A DNA stretch of 64,000 nucleotides. It comes from Nostoc sp. FACHB-892. Lineage in GTDB: Bacteria; Cyanobacteriota; Cyanobacteriia; Cyanobacteriales; Nostocaceae. A program made the position numbers and the translations under genes. The notes below the pieces were generated by a model that was not told the origin of the DNA, searched no databases, and saw only the letters and a program-made list of their open reading frames with translations. Location: the NCBI RefSeq assembly GCF_014698795.1, contig NZ_JACJTR010000017.1, forward strand, positions 99,211-163,210, given 5' to 3'. Shown here one piece after another: positions 53,902 through 63,236 of this stretch (its first letter is position 1; every line of letters starts with the position of its first letter).

Positions 53902-56365
53902 TTTGTTCTGGTTGTGTTAAATCAATGACTTTATCAATGCGAAAGTTATTGACCCAATTAGCCAAGGCATTAGCTAGAGGTGCAGATTCTTCAGGAATTT
54001 GCTCAATCAGGCTGAAAATCAACTTTTCGTCTGTACGTAGTGCCGCTTGGTGTAACTGCGCTATCCACCCAGAGGGCATTTTAGCCAACGCTTTTTCTAA
54101 TGAGAAAAGCTCAAGGTCAGAACTTTCTGCTAATTGGACTTGTTTAGGTGCTTCTTGTTCATAGGCATAACGCACCCCTAAATATTTCGCCATCTTTTTC
54201 AAAATTACTTCTTCTTGGAAGGGCTTACGCACAAAATCGTTACAGCCTGTAGATAAAACCACAGTTCGTTCTTCATCAAAGGCACTAGCAGTCAGAGCAA
54301 TGATCACAGTAGCCTGACCTTTTAAATGAGCCTTGATCTGTTTGGTGGCTTCATACCCATCCATCACTGGCATCCGCATATCCATCCAAATTAAATGCGG
54401 TTCCCAGGTTTCCCAGATGCTTACTCCTTGTTTACCGTTTTCAGCTTCACGCACCTCGAAGCCAAGCGATACAAGCATCTTAACTAGGAGTTGGCGATTC
54501 TCCCATTTATCCTCTACTACTAAGATGCGGTATTTCGGTTGATTAGCCTCTAGACCAATTACTCGCTGATATAACTGTCGAGTTTGAACTTCAGTTATTT
54601 CTGCTGGGCTAATTTTGATTTCAAAAGTAAAAATTGTTCCTTGACCTAAAGTACTCCTAACAGTAATGTTACCACCCATGAGGCGCACAAATTGTTGGCT
54701 AATAGTTAAACCCAAACCTGTTCCTTGTTGAGATTTACGACCGGCTTCTGTTTGGACAAATGGTTTAAACAAATTGTCCAGCTCAACTGGTGCAATGCCA
54801 AGACCAGTATCTTCTATTTCAAAATGAAGGTGACTAAGAATTGAGAATTGAGGATTAGAAGTTTCCAAATTTTCAGTTTTCTCTCTCACGCGCAAAGTAA
54901 CACCACCGAATTGAGTAAATTTGATGGCGTTACCAAGGAGGTTAATTAAGACTTGACGCAATTTACTTTCGTCTGTATGCACACATTGGGGAACTTTGGG
55001 ACTACGCTCAAATATCAGTTGTAATCCCTTGGATTCTGCTTTTATTTGCAGCATCTCTTGGAGGGAGTCAAGTAAAGAATACAAATCAAAACTATTTTCA
55101 TTCAATGTTGTTCGACCTGCCTCAATTTTGGACATTGACAACACATCATTGATCAAGGTCAGCAAATGCTCGCCACTGCGACTTATAATTCCTAGATGTT
55201 CCAAATGAGAAGGATTGATAGAGCGATCGCGCGTTATGAGTTGGGTGAAGCCAAGGATGCTATTGAGGGGAGTGCGAAGTTCGTGGCTCATGTTTGCCAG
55301 AAATTCGCTTTTGGTAAGGTTGGCAGTTTCGGCTTCTTGGGCTTTCACCTCCAATTGGTAGCTGTAATTTTCTAACTGTTCGCGAGAGATTTTCAACTGT
55401 CGCGTCAGCCAATACACTCCGATCAATAGTCCCCCCACAGACACCAACCCTACTAATACAATAGTCGCTGCCAGTTGACGAGCGGGGGCAAAGGCTTCTT
55501 CTTGATGCATTTCTACCAGTAAAGACAAATCTTGCTCATTGAGCCAGCGATACATTCCAATAACTGGCACTCCAGCATAGTTGCGATAAAGCCCAAAGCT
55601 TCTCACTCCACTCATTGCCTCATCAATGCCTTGACTGCTAATTCCTTCGGGGAAGTCTTGCGTGTTGGCTTGCGGTTTAGAAATAAAGGTGTTTTTAGTT
55701 ATTAAGGAGCCAATTAAATAAGTTTCGCCACTTTTACCCAAGCCTGTGCGTTCCCGGACGATATTATCAATTCGGTCTAGGTTCAGATGAGCTAAAATCA
55801 CACCTTGTCTTACCCCTGCGGTGTTACGCAAAGATGTTGCCAAGGTAACCGATGGTTTACCAGTCAACGGTGAAACGTAGAAATTTGGGTTAAAAGTATC
55901 TCCTGGTTCAACCTCCTCAATATAAGTAATGTTGCCTAAAATTTCATACTGACCTTCACGCTTTTTGTCAGTGCATAGAATAATTCGATTGCTGCGATCG
56001 AGAATGAAAATTTCTTTAAGATTTGGTTTAAGTTTGACGACTCTAATTAAATATTTAGAGACAACAATATAAGCAGCCTCATAATTTGCGTTACTTTTTT
56101 CACTACTTAAGAGTATCTTAAGATTCTCTTGTACATCTGGAGACTGAGTTGTAAGTAGAAAATCTCGCTGTTGGTCTTCAAACCACCGGGTTATTTCTTC
56201 CTCTTTAAGCGTTGCAGTTACATTGAGTCGATCAAAGGCAGCTTGCTTTAAAGCCTCCCTCGCTTTGATAAAGGCAACTCCTCCAACCACACCAACGCTT
56301 ACCAGGGACAAGAGCAAGAATGAACTGGCAACTTTATTGGTCAGGTGCTGATTCCAGAACTTCAT
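53894..56365 (-). CDS. Hybrid sensor histidine kinase with extracellular Cache domain
   Basis: This 823-residue membrane protein has a first span at about 13-33 and a dCache-like sensor (LKEIFILDRSNRIILCTDKK, FYVSPLTGKPSVTLATSLRN, LIGSLITKNTFISKPQA). A second span lies at 299-320. The kinase core has His361 in MSHELRTPLNSILGFTQLI, LINLLGNAIKFTQFGG and DTGLGIAP, then a G2 box GTGLGLTISQQF. A receiver (ILVVEDKWENRQLL, LIWMDMRMPVMDGYEATKQI) and a short helical tail follow. It senses an unknown small molecule outside. The response-regulator gene overlaps its end, and a sugar-type binding lipoprotein gene lies upstream on the same strand. Confidence 0.92.
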   Translation of the reverse strand: MKFWNQHLTNKVASSFLLLSLVSVGVVGGVAFIKAREALKQAAFDRLNVTATLKEEEITRWFEDQQRDFLLTTQSPDVQENLKILLSSEKSNANYEAAYIVVSKYLIRVVKLKPNLKEIFILDRSNRIILCTDKKREGQYEILGNITYIEEVEPGDTFNPNFYVSPLTGKPSVTLATSLRNTAGVRQGVILAHLNLDRIDNIVRERTGLGKSGETYLIGSLITKNTFISKPQANTQDFPEGISSQGIDEAMSGVRSFGLYRNYAGVPVIGMYRWLNEQDLSLLVEMHQEEAFAPARQLAATIVLVGLVSVGGLLIGVYWLTRQLKISREQLENYSYQLEVKAQEAETANLTKSEFLANMSHELRTPLNSILGFTQLITRDRSINPSHLEHLGIISRSGEHLLTLINDVLSMSKIEAGRTTLNENSFDLYSLLDSLQEMLQIKAESKGLQLIFERSPKVPQCVHTDESKLRQVLINLLGNAIKFTQFGGVTLRVREKTENLETSNPQFSILSHLHFEIEDTGLGIAPVELDNLFKPFVQTEAGRKSQQGTGLGLTISQQFVRLMGGNITVRSTLGQGTIFTFEIKISPAEITEVQTRQLYQRVIGLEANQPKYRILVVEDKWENRQLLVKMLVSLGFEVREAENGKQGVSIWETWEPHLIWMDMRMPVMDGYEATKQIKAHLKGQATVIIALTASAFDEERTVVLSTGCNDFVRKPFQEEVILKKMAKYLGVRYAYEQEAPKQVQLAESSDLELFSLEKALAKMPSGWIAQLHQAALRTDEKLIFSLIEQIPEESAPLANALANWVNNFRIDKVIDLTQPEQNG

Positions 56366-56577
56366 AAGTTATGGTCACTTTGCGACTCGAAAAAAAATAA
56401 CCGAGAAAAAACACGAGAAGTTTTCAGGTTTGAAATCCAACAGACCTTTGGCAAAAGTTAGCGCTGCTGATGTCGATATAAAACTTACTACCTTTTTATC
56501 TGCCATTTATGCAAGAAATATATTCTTGAAGTTAGCAACAAATAAGTTTATATAATTAAACTTGCCTTTTCTCTGAC

Positions 56578-58062
56578 TTAATGCCATTGAGCAAAAATTT
56601 GCTTGATTTGCTTAATTGCCTCATCTGCTGATTGCTCTGGGGTGATACGATCTACAAGTATTCGTTGGAGAGCTTTGCCCCAAACATTTTCCTCTAAAAC
56701 TATGCAGTAGGCAGGGTTTTGGGCACTGTAATATGAGCGCGTTTGGCGCGTGATTAATGTCTTTGCCACAACCGAAATGTGCGGGTCGGTTAGGTCTGTC
56801 CAAAAAGGATCTTTCCAGACAGACTTAAGTACTGGGAAATTACGACCTCCACTAGCTTTAAGGTAACTTCCCATTACCTCTGGTTGGATTAAATAACCTA
56901 GAAAACTTTTGGCTATTTTCTGGTTTTTAGACTCAGCAAACAGAACTGCTTCTTTATAGAGGACTAAGTAGCGCATAGGTTTGCCATTGGGTTTATTAGG
57001 AAATTCTAGAGTCCCAAGTTTGTTAAGGTAGGTATCGCGATCTTGACGCACAGCAATAGGAATCGCTAGGGTGTTATTGGGTGTCATAACAACAGCACGA
57101 TTTAGCAAGTTGCGATTATTGTCTGGATTTAACCAATTTAGCGCATCTGGGGGTACGTACCCCTGTTGATAAAATTTTGCATACCACTCTAAGCTCTTAA
57201 TAATGCCTTGACGCACTTTAGGGTCATCAATGAGGAGTTGACCTTTGGAGTCTAGAAGCTGGACATCGTATGCTTCTAAAATCTCCTCAAACATGTAGTA
57301 AGTATCAGAAGCTCCAATGGAGTAAGTAAAACCTAACCCGTAAATATTCTGCTTTTGCAGTTGTTTTTGCTTTGCTTGCAGGTCATCTTGTACTTGTTTC
57401 CAAAACTCCCAAAATTTATCCCAATCTTTGGGGATATCGTTTTCACTCCGACCTACTTGCTTTAGTAAGTCTCGCCAGTAGAAGATGTGAATTGTCCCTT
57501 GATGAAGGGGGACTGCATAGTAACTCCGTTTTTTAGCGACATTATTGTAATAGTGAACATCTTCTAGCGTTGTCTCAGGATAAAAAGTTTTGACTGGTTC
57601 AATTACATCAGAGACATCTACTAATTTGTCTGCCCAGGCAAGTCGTGGATTCAACTCCGTTTTTGCATTGTAACCGACCAAGATATCAGGCGGATTGCCA
57701 GCTTTTATTGCCCTTTTAGTTTTTTTTGGTAGCTCATCATTGGTAAAAAAAGAAAGCTTGATTTTTTTGCCAGTTTGTTTTTCCCAGTTACTAACGATTT
57801 GTTGTAGCGCTTCATCTTCTTCTACAGTAAAGCCTTTATCCCACCATACTTTCAAGACTTTACTTTCAGAAGAGGACTCGATAACAGAGGATTGGTCAGA
57901 TTTTGAGGTGTTAGTACAGCCAAAATTTATCAAGCTGAGTATCAATGCCATGAATACATAGCAATGGCTAGCTACTTTTGGCACTACGGTAAAAGTTTGT
58001 TTAGCTCTTTGGTGATTCTTAAAGCCTTTAGCAATTTGACTGGCTTTGGTTCTAAATAACAT
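56578..58062 (-). CDS. Extracellular solute-binding lipoprotein (family 1, sugar type)
   Basis: This 494-residue protein has a long basic leader, then a hydrophobic stretch ending in the lipobox-like LSLINFGCTN, so the mature form would be lipid-anchored. The body is a family-1 ABC binding protein: LKVWWDKGFTVEEDEALQQI, WEKQTGKKIKLSFFTNDE, GNPPDILVGYN and the C-terminal AKSFLGYLIQPEVMGSYLKA. Permease and ATPase genes are absent, so it may use distant partners or feed ligand information to the sensor kinase located next, 212 bp downstream. Sugar specificity is unknown. The start could also be the second Met before the hydrophobic segment. Confidence 0.82.
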   Translation of the reverse strand: MLFRTKASQIAKGFKNHQRAKQTFTVVPKVASHCYVFMALILSLINFGCTNTSKSDQSSVIESSSESKVLKVWWDKGFTVEEDEALQQIVSNWEKQTGKKIKLSFFTNDELPKKTKRAIKAGNPPDILVGYNAKTELNPRLAWADKLVDVSDVIEPVKTFYPETTLEDVHYYNNVAKKRSYYAVPLHQGTIHIFYWRDLLKQVGRSENDIPKDWDKFWEFWKQVQDDLQAKQKQLQKQNIYGLGFTYSIGASDTYYMFEEILEAYDVQLLDSKGQLLIDDPKVRQGIIKSLEWYAKFYQQGYVPPDALNWLNPDNNRNLLNRAVVMTPNNTLAIPIAVRQDRDTYLNKLGTLEFPNKPNGKPMRYLVLYKEAVLFAESKNQKIAKSFLGYLIQPEVMGSYLKASGGRNFPVLKSVWKDPFWTDLTDPHISVVAKTLITRQTRSYYSAQNPAYCIVLEENVWGKALQRILVDRITPEQSADEAIKQIKQIFAQWH

Positions 58063-58267
58063 ACTCGTAGAACTTACCTCTTACCTGAGTAGATATAGCC
58101 AATTTAATACTTTTTGTAGACTTTCTTATTAAAAAAACTAGAGTCCATAGACCTGGTTGGTGATTTGAGATAATGTTCAGATTTATGAGCCAAGAAATAC
58201 TTTTGTGTTATGGAATAGCGACTGTATGAATGCCAATGTATGTTCAAAGATCCAGGTCAACTCTGCC

Positions 58268-58369
58268 CTAATCTACAATCCCATATTCTTGTTCAATAAA
58301 ACCTAATAGTTTTTCCTCAAACTCAATCAAATACGGGCGCTTCAACTCTCCCAAACACTTCAAAACTGC
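58268..58369 (-). pseudogene. C-terminal fragment of an uncharacterised protein
   Basis: Between two stops the frame reads AVLKCLGELKRPYLIEFEEK followed by LLGFIEQEYGIVD. It looks like a genuine protein tail. I suspect it belongs to the same poorly known Nostoc family as the remnant at 33664-34165, but this needs a search. No start codon. Confidence 0.35.
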
Positions 58370-58383
58370 CTAGAATGGTGCTT

Positions 58384-58740
58384 CTAGGTTGCCATCATCC
58401 CGTAACCTACTGATGCGTGTTCCGGCTCGATTAGCCCAGAGATTTCAACAGCCGTTGGGCTGACAGCCTCAGAATTATCATTTTTCACTCCCAATACCTG
58501 TAATATCTCCTTTACCGCCGCTTTCTTCCGCTCCATCTGCTGAACTCGATTCAGCAACCGCTTGGGAATGTACTTCGACGACTTGATCAAGCGATCGCCC
58601 TGACTCCAAAATTCATAATGATAGTACGCCTGTGGGTAATCTCTGCCGTTCTTGGAAATCATTCGCCAATGAATGCTCCCGCTACCTTTCCCCTTATACC
58701 GTCGTATTTTACTAGGGTTTACTGCAATGCTCAACAGCAA
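58384..58740 (-). CDS. Hypothetical protein, possibly partial (118 aa)
   Basis: The frame contains GSGSIHWRMISKNGRDYPQA then YYHYEFWSQGDRLIKSSKYI, a short strand-rich motif (basic, Tyr/Trp-rich) seen in many small cyanobacterial proteins. A helical stretch (RLLNRVQQMERKKAAVKEIL) follows. There is no ATG in frame near the beginning; TTG at 58740 is the first possible start, so the gene may be a fragment. Function unknown. Confidence 0.5.
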   Translation of the reverse strand: MLLSIAVNPSKIRRYKGKGSGSIHWRMISKNGRDYPQAYYHYEFWSQGDRLIKSSKYIPKRLLNRVQQMERKKAAVKEILQVLGVKNDNSEAVSPTAVEISGLIEPEHASVGYGMMAT

Positions 58741-58796
58741 TAATGTCGATACAATTGGGTGGTTGACAGCTTCAGTTTAATAATAGCGATTATAAT

Positions 58797-58884
58797 TACT
58801 AGGACTTACGCACTGAAGCCTGAAACCTAGATCCCCCCTAGCCCCCCTTAAAAAGGGGGGAACTTCTAAAGCCCTAATAATAAG
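58797..58884. repeat. Dispersed repeat with strong hairpin downstream of the AAA-like gene
   Basis: It starts with TAGGACTTACGCA, the same end as the mini element at 10941. It contains CCCCCCTTAAAAAGGGGGG, a perfect hairpin frequent in Nostoc. Placed just after the stop of the AAA-like gene, it could terminate its transcript. Confidence 0.6.
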
Positions 58885-58887
58885 TTT

Positions 58888-60450
58888 TTAACGAACACGA
58901 TAGACTCTCTGTGAGCAGTCCTTGCCATACTCGAAGAAAGTTACTATCCCCAATCCTAAAGCGAGTATTAATACCCAAACGAGTGCGCCCACAAAAAATA
59001 ATCTTTGAAATCTGGCAGCTTTTTGCTCTTGAATTAATCGAGCTTTAACTTCTTTAGCACGCTCTGCCTCTAACCACGTCTCAACTTCTCGTCGATCACA
59101 TTCTTGGCTAGCCGCTAAAAAATGATAATCCAAATCGCTCAAGCTTTTGCCCTGTGACCAAGCTAGAGCCTCAAGCAAAGCTGGCCCGCGCAATAGCCGT
59201 GAATAGTCATCATGCTCTGAGGCTATCCAGGCATCTAATGCTTGGGAGTAGGGTCGCAATTTGGCTAATTGTTTTTCAACCCAAGTTTGGTTGAAAACCT
59301 TTTGATAAATGCGGTTTTTGACTATTAGTTGCCCTTGCACTTTGGTCACTAACCCTGACAACAGCAGCTGGATTTGCTCTTCTCCATCATTAGAGGATAT
59401 TTGAATACCCTGTAAAATTTGCTGATAAAGTCCCAACAAAGCTCCAGTACGTTGCTCATTTCTGAGTAAGCGATCGCGGATTGTCTTCAAATGCTCCGGT
59501 TCATCATTGGCTTCCCAATTATCAAGGATGTGCGTTTGCACTAATTTTTCTAAAATTAACGATGGAAATTGGTAATAAAAATTTATCAGATGATAATTAA
59601 TAATGGGTAAATGATGATCTAACTTGTAGCGATCATCAGTTTCCAAGCTTCTATGCTTCTCCCCTCCTTCGCTATTTCTTTCCTGCACCACTATCTGACA
59701 CAACTTTTGAGTGAGAAACGGCTGACCATTCGTCCAAGCCAAAATCTCTTTGAGAACAGCCATAGGATTAGCTACCTTACCCTCTAAACCTGCTGCTAAT
59801 GGTTCAACTTCTGTCAACATAAAGCCGTGCAGATCAATAGATTTACCTATATTAAATGGGGTACAATTTTGGTCAGCAATCAAATCCGAGGGCGTTGCTA
59901 CTCCGAACAGCGCCCAGGTTAAGCGGTTATATTCTGGATTTTCGGCTCGCTGGTTGTAGCAAGACCGAATAAGAGTAAAAAAATCGATAACTGGAAAATT
60001 TAGTCCCAGAACGCTATCAATTTCATCGACAAAAATAAAAATTTTTTCACTCTTGAGGTGGACTAACAAAATATCTTCGACAAATTGACTCAATCTCTGC
60101 AATGCAGATAAATCTTCTCGCTCTGACCACCAGGCTTTTAAATTTACTTTTTCCCATAGATCAAAACCTCTTAATAAATCAACTATTATGCCCTTATACC
60201 ATTGAGAAGGAGTAATATTACTGCTGCCGATGCGGGTCATATCAATAGAAGCACAACTAAAACCTGCTTGTTCTAATCGATGCTTTGTTCGTAACCGCAA
60301 GCTCGACTTGCCCATCTGTCGAGAACTAAATACATAACAAAACTCACCGGAAATCAAAGTATTATAAAGTTCAATGTCAGCCTGTCGTTCCACATAGGTG
60401 AGAGCATTTGTTTTGAGACTGCCGCCAACTTGATATTCATACATATTCAT
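58888..60450 (-). CDS. AAA-like domain NTPase with C-terminal membrane segment
   Basis: This 520-residue protein has YEYQVGGSLKTNALTYVERQ, Walker-A-like SSRQMGKSSLRLRTKHRLEQ, Walker B IFIFVDEIDSVLGL and PFNIGKSIDLHGFMLTEVEP. These define the cyanobacterial AAA-like (AAA_35-type) family. Relatives often continue after a membrane span into long WD40 arrays. Here the chain ends soon after the span (LFFVGALVWVLILALGLGIV) with GKDCSQRVYRVR. GGAGGTTTTAA precedes the start. It lies downstream of a related AAA-like gene, and the two may form one unit of a signalling or defence system. Confidence 0.82.
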   Translation of the reverse strand: MNMYEYQVGGSLKTNALTYVERQADIELYNTLISGEFCYVFSSRQMGKSSLRLRTKHRLEQAGFSCASIDMTRIGSSNITPSQWYKGIIVDLLRGFDLWEKVNLKAWWSEREDLSALQRLSQFVEDILLVHLKSEKIFIFVDEIDSVLGLNFPVIDFFTLIRSCYNQRAENPEYNRLTWALFGVATPSDLIADQNCTPFNIGKSIDLHGFMLTEVEPLAAGLEGKVANPMAVLKEILAWTNGQPFLTQKLCQIVVQERNSEGGEKHRSLETDDRYKLDHHLPIINYHLINFYYQFPSLILEKLVQTHILDNWEANDEPEHLKTIRDRLLRNEQRTGALLGLYQQILQGIQISSNDGEEQIQLLLSGLVTKVQGQLIVKNRIYQKVFNQTWVEKQLAKLRPYSQALDAWIASEHDDYSRLLRGPALLEALAWSQGKSLSDLDYHFLAASQECDRREVETWLEAERAKEVKARLIQEQKAARFQRLFFVGALVWVLILALGLGIVTFFEYGKDCSQRVYRVR

Positions 60451-60563
60451 TTAAAACCTCCAGAAAACGCCCACTGAAACTTAGGTGACTTAACACTTAA
60501 TCAGGTATCTGGGCTTTAAAAACCCAGAGTATGCCAAGCATATTGTGGTGGGTAGTTTATAAC

Positions 60564-62036
60564 TTAATTTAATTGCTCACGAAAATATAATCGATACAAT
60601 TCACATCTAGGTATCGCCCGATTTCCCTTAAGTTTTACCAAACCCATACTTTCTAATTTATAGGCAGCGATCGCTTCTAAAGGCACACCTTCAACAGATG
60701 TAACTACCGATTTGAGTGATGCTGCTAGTTCCGGATGTCCTTGGAGGTTTGCTAGATGATGCCGTAAATGGTTGCTATAAATTCCGGCAATTGTGGGAGC
60801 TTCTTCCAGTAGCTGTTCTAGGGTTAGCTCTTGACATCCCAAGTTATAAAAAGCAATGCGAGCAAGATAGGGATGACCACCAATCATAGCGAGTAGAGGA
60901 GCTAAATTTTTCACTCCTGCCTCGTCTTTAGCCCAATCGAGTCGATGACGCAGTGCCAAATCCTGCATCTGCTCTAAACTAAATTCTGATAAATTGATCG
61001 CTAGCCCAACATTGAAAGGAGATTGATTAATATCTAACGGGATATAAGCTTCAGTGGCATGAACTACCACTAATCGGAGTTTTCGCCAGATTTCCAGTTC
61101 AGAAGCGTCCTCATACCAAGAGCGCAGCAGTGGTAGAAAGTCGCTACAAATTTCTGGATACTCGAAAATTCGATTCACTTCATCTAAAGCCAAAACTATC
61201 GGAGAATCGATTTGCTGTAGCACATATCCTTGTAAATATAAGGTGCAGCTTACTTTGCTGCCAATATCCTCATCCCAATAATCATCCAACCTTAGTTCTA
61301 GGTTTAACTGCCGACTGACATTGGCACAAAACCACCGGAGGAATTTTTCTAAGCTAGTGAAAACTTGACTATCTGCTCTCTGCAAACTGATCAGCACAGT
61401 TTGTACCCCAGTCTGTCTTGCATAACCAAGAATTCTGTGCATCAGGGAGGTTTTCCCCATTTGGCTAGGGGATTTGATTCGGATCAGGCTTCCGGGTTTA
61501 TTTATTTCGGCATAGGTGCGTTCTTCTATAGGAGGACGTTCAACATAAAAATAGGAATTGAGCGGTACTGAACCACTAGGGATTTCTAAGAAATCGGAAT
61601 TGAGGATTAGGGATTTTTTTGGCTCTAGTTCCCTGGTTTCTAAAGAAAAGCTTGATATACCCCTATTCTCAGAGATAATTTCAGGTTCGCCTCTTTCTTT
61701 GCTTAATTGCTGATAATTTCTCAATACTGCCTGTGCATTCTGAGATTTTATTTGAAAAACGCTACTTTGTGATTCTGCTGAGTCGGTGCGACGCGATCGC
61801 CTTCTTAAAACTGACCTAAAATTACTTTTTGTGACCTCTTCATCCAAAATCTGTGATAGTAACTTCCATAATTTAGAACCTACATCTTTTATGTAATTAG
61901 CGTCATAACCAGACGTTTCTGCTATCTCTGAATAAGTTTGCCCTTCCCAAGCTTTCCGAAATACTAATTCCTGAACTTCATTTAAGCTTTTTTTCAGAAA
62001 TGTATCTAAAATTACTAATCCTTCTTCAGCACTCAT
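60564..62036 (-). CDS. AAA-like NTPase with N-terminal helix-turn-helix-type (vMAP-like) domain
   Basis: The 490-residue protein begins with MSAEEGLVILDTFLKKSLNE, then FRKAWEGQTYSEIAETSGYD and ANYIKDVGSKLWKLLS, a domain with a helix-turn-helix look found at the front of many cyanobacterial signalling NTPases. A linker of about 60 residues precedes an AAA-like core: FYVERPPIEERTYAEINKPG, SPSQMGKTSLMHRILGYARQ (P-loop), IVLALDEVNRIFEYP and PFNVGLAINLSEFSLEQMQD. The end (GLVKLKGNRAIPRCELYRLY) is the usual winged-helix tail. It is paired with the AAA-like gene 113 bp downstream. Confidence 0.82.
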   Translation of the reverse strand: MSAEEGLVILDTFLKKSLNEVQELVFRKAWEGQTYSEIAETSGYDANYIKDVGSKLWKLLSQILDEEVTKSNFRSVLRRRSRRTDSAESQSSVFQIKSQNAQAVLRNYQQLSKERGEPEIISENRGISSFSLETRELEPKKSLILNSDFLEIPSGSVPLNSYFYVERPPIEERTYAEINKPGSLIRIKSPSQMGKTSLMHRILGYARQTGVQTVLISLQRADSQVFTSLEKFLRWFCANVSRQLNLELRLDDYWDEDIGSKVSCTLYLQGYVLQQIDSPIVLALDEVNRIFEYPEICSDFLPLLRSWYEDASELEIWRKLRLVVVHATEAYIPLDINQSPFNVGLAINLSEFSLEQMQDLALRHRLDWAKDEAGVKNLAPLLAMIGGHPYLARIAFYNLGCQELTLEQLLEEAPTIAGIYSNHLRHHLANLQGHPELAASLKSVVTSVEGVPLEAIAAYKLESMGLVKLKGNRAIPRCELYRLYFREQLN

Positions 62037-62923
62037 CTGTAAAAAAAGTAATAAAGTTTATTTTAGATATGACTTTAACGGACTTTTTCATACTTTTTTT
62101 ACTTATTTACTTAAAATTAATATAAAAATATGTCGAGGTAGAAGTAGGTAATCCTGACTCAACAGCAGATATCAAGTTGTTCCGTAAGTCTCAGAGTATG
62201 TTTGGAAAGTATTAAACGAATCAATAGACTTGTCCGAAAACTCCAAAGCCAAAGTGTTCAAAGCTTTGAGGCAAAATTTTGATATTTTTGCGAAAACGCA
62301 GTTATAAGGGTTTGAGATAGTTAGTGATAGTTTAGAGGCATAAAAATGAACTCCTTGTTTTTTAAAGCCAGGATTATTGCTAGCAGCTAATTTGATAGAA
62401 CTAAACTGCCAATTCTGAGTCTAACTAACCCACACACTGTTAATATAATCTGTTCGTAAGTATTTAATATTAAGCGAAATCTTTGTGATGCTATACGAAA
62501 TATCAAAAGCTTGCGAATCAAATGCTCGATAAATATGCGATTACTAGATAAAGCCTTATTTTCATCTTTTTGTTACTAGGTTAGTTCTTGTTTAGTTTTT
62601 TGGCTTTCTTATACTAGTATTAGTATTTTTGGGAATTTTATAGCCTGAAAGTCATTCATCGCAGTACTTTCAGTCTATCTTGCCTCTGCTGAAAGCTTCG
62701 TTGTATCTACGCCAAATTACACCTATCTCGGCTCAATTTCACTTACGGGTGTTCTTGAAAAATGGGTGGCTAAGATGCTTATGGGGGAAAGCTTTCAGCC
62801 AAGCGCGTACAACTTTCCCGTTTTGGTACGGTGATGCCAAATGCAGTGGGGAATTTTGGCGGTGATAGGTAAGACGATGGAAGCGACCGCAGTAGACGCG
62901 GCGATGCAGAAGGATTTGGATTG
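62037..62923. other. Long gene-poor stretch
   Basis: About 890 bp without a supported gene. A 61-codon frame at 62680 shows no protein character. A GC-richer patch at 62870-62910 (GCGACCGCAGTAGACGCGGC) looks like dispersed-repeat material. Confidence 0.4.
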
Positions 62924-62991
62924 GTGACAAACAATCTGTCGCTCTGGTCAAATAATTTGTTGTTCTACAACAAAACAGACTTTTTGTGACC
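62924..62991. repeat. Degenerate TnsB-type binding-site-like repeats (inner set)
   Basis: GTGACAAACAATCTGTCGCT and GGTCAAATAATTTGTTGTTC are spaced like repeated TGACA-AT-rich-TGTC elements, followed by ACAAAACAGACTTTTTGTGA. Such arrays line the ends of Tn7-like transposons in cyanobacteria. No transposition genes are seen in the window. Confidence 0.4.
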
Positions 62992-63090
62992 AAATAATAC
63001 CAAGTAATTTGAATTTTCTTTTCGACTTCATACTATTAAAGTCTTTTTCTGGCTGTGTTTTTCTTATTAAAAGCTTAATTTAGATTCAGG

Positions 63091-63190
63091 TGTAGAGCGA
63101 CGAATTATTTAACCGCAGCGACAAATTATAAGTCAAGTTCTTCATGACTGTAAGCTTTACTGTCTGGGCATCTAATTTTTAAGCTCTACA
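63091..63190. mobile_element. Possible Tn7-like transposon end remnant (TGTA terminus plus repeats)
   Basis: TGTAGAGCGACGAATTATTT then AACCGCAGCGACAAATTATA and AGTCA resemble a TGTACAGTGACAAATTATTTG-type end with point changes. An inverted GCTCTACA lies at 63183-63190, so the 100-bp segment is bounded by 8-bp perfect inverted repeats. This may be a fused or internally deleted element. Low certainty. Confidence 0.4.
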
Positions 63191-63236
63191 CTAGCAGTTT
63201 TAAAGAAACCCACAACTAACAATCCGCTGTATCACC

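Noticed and set aside
63091..63190. Active CRISPR-associated transposon
   Set aside because: Only degenerate end-like repeats are present; no transposition or Cas12k genes are in the window.
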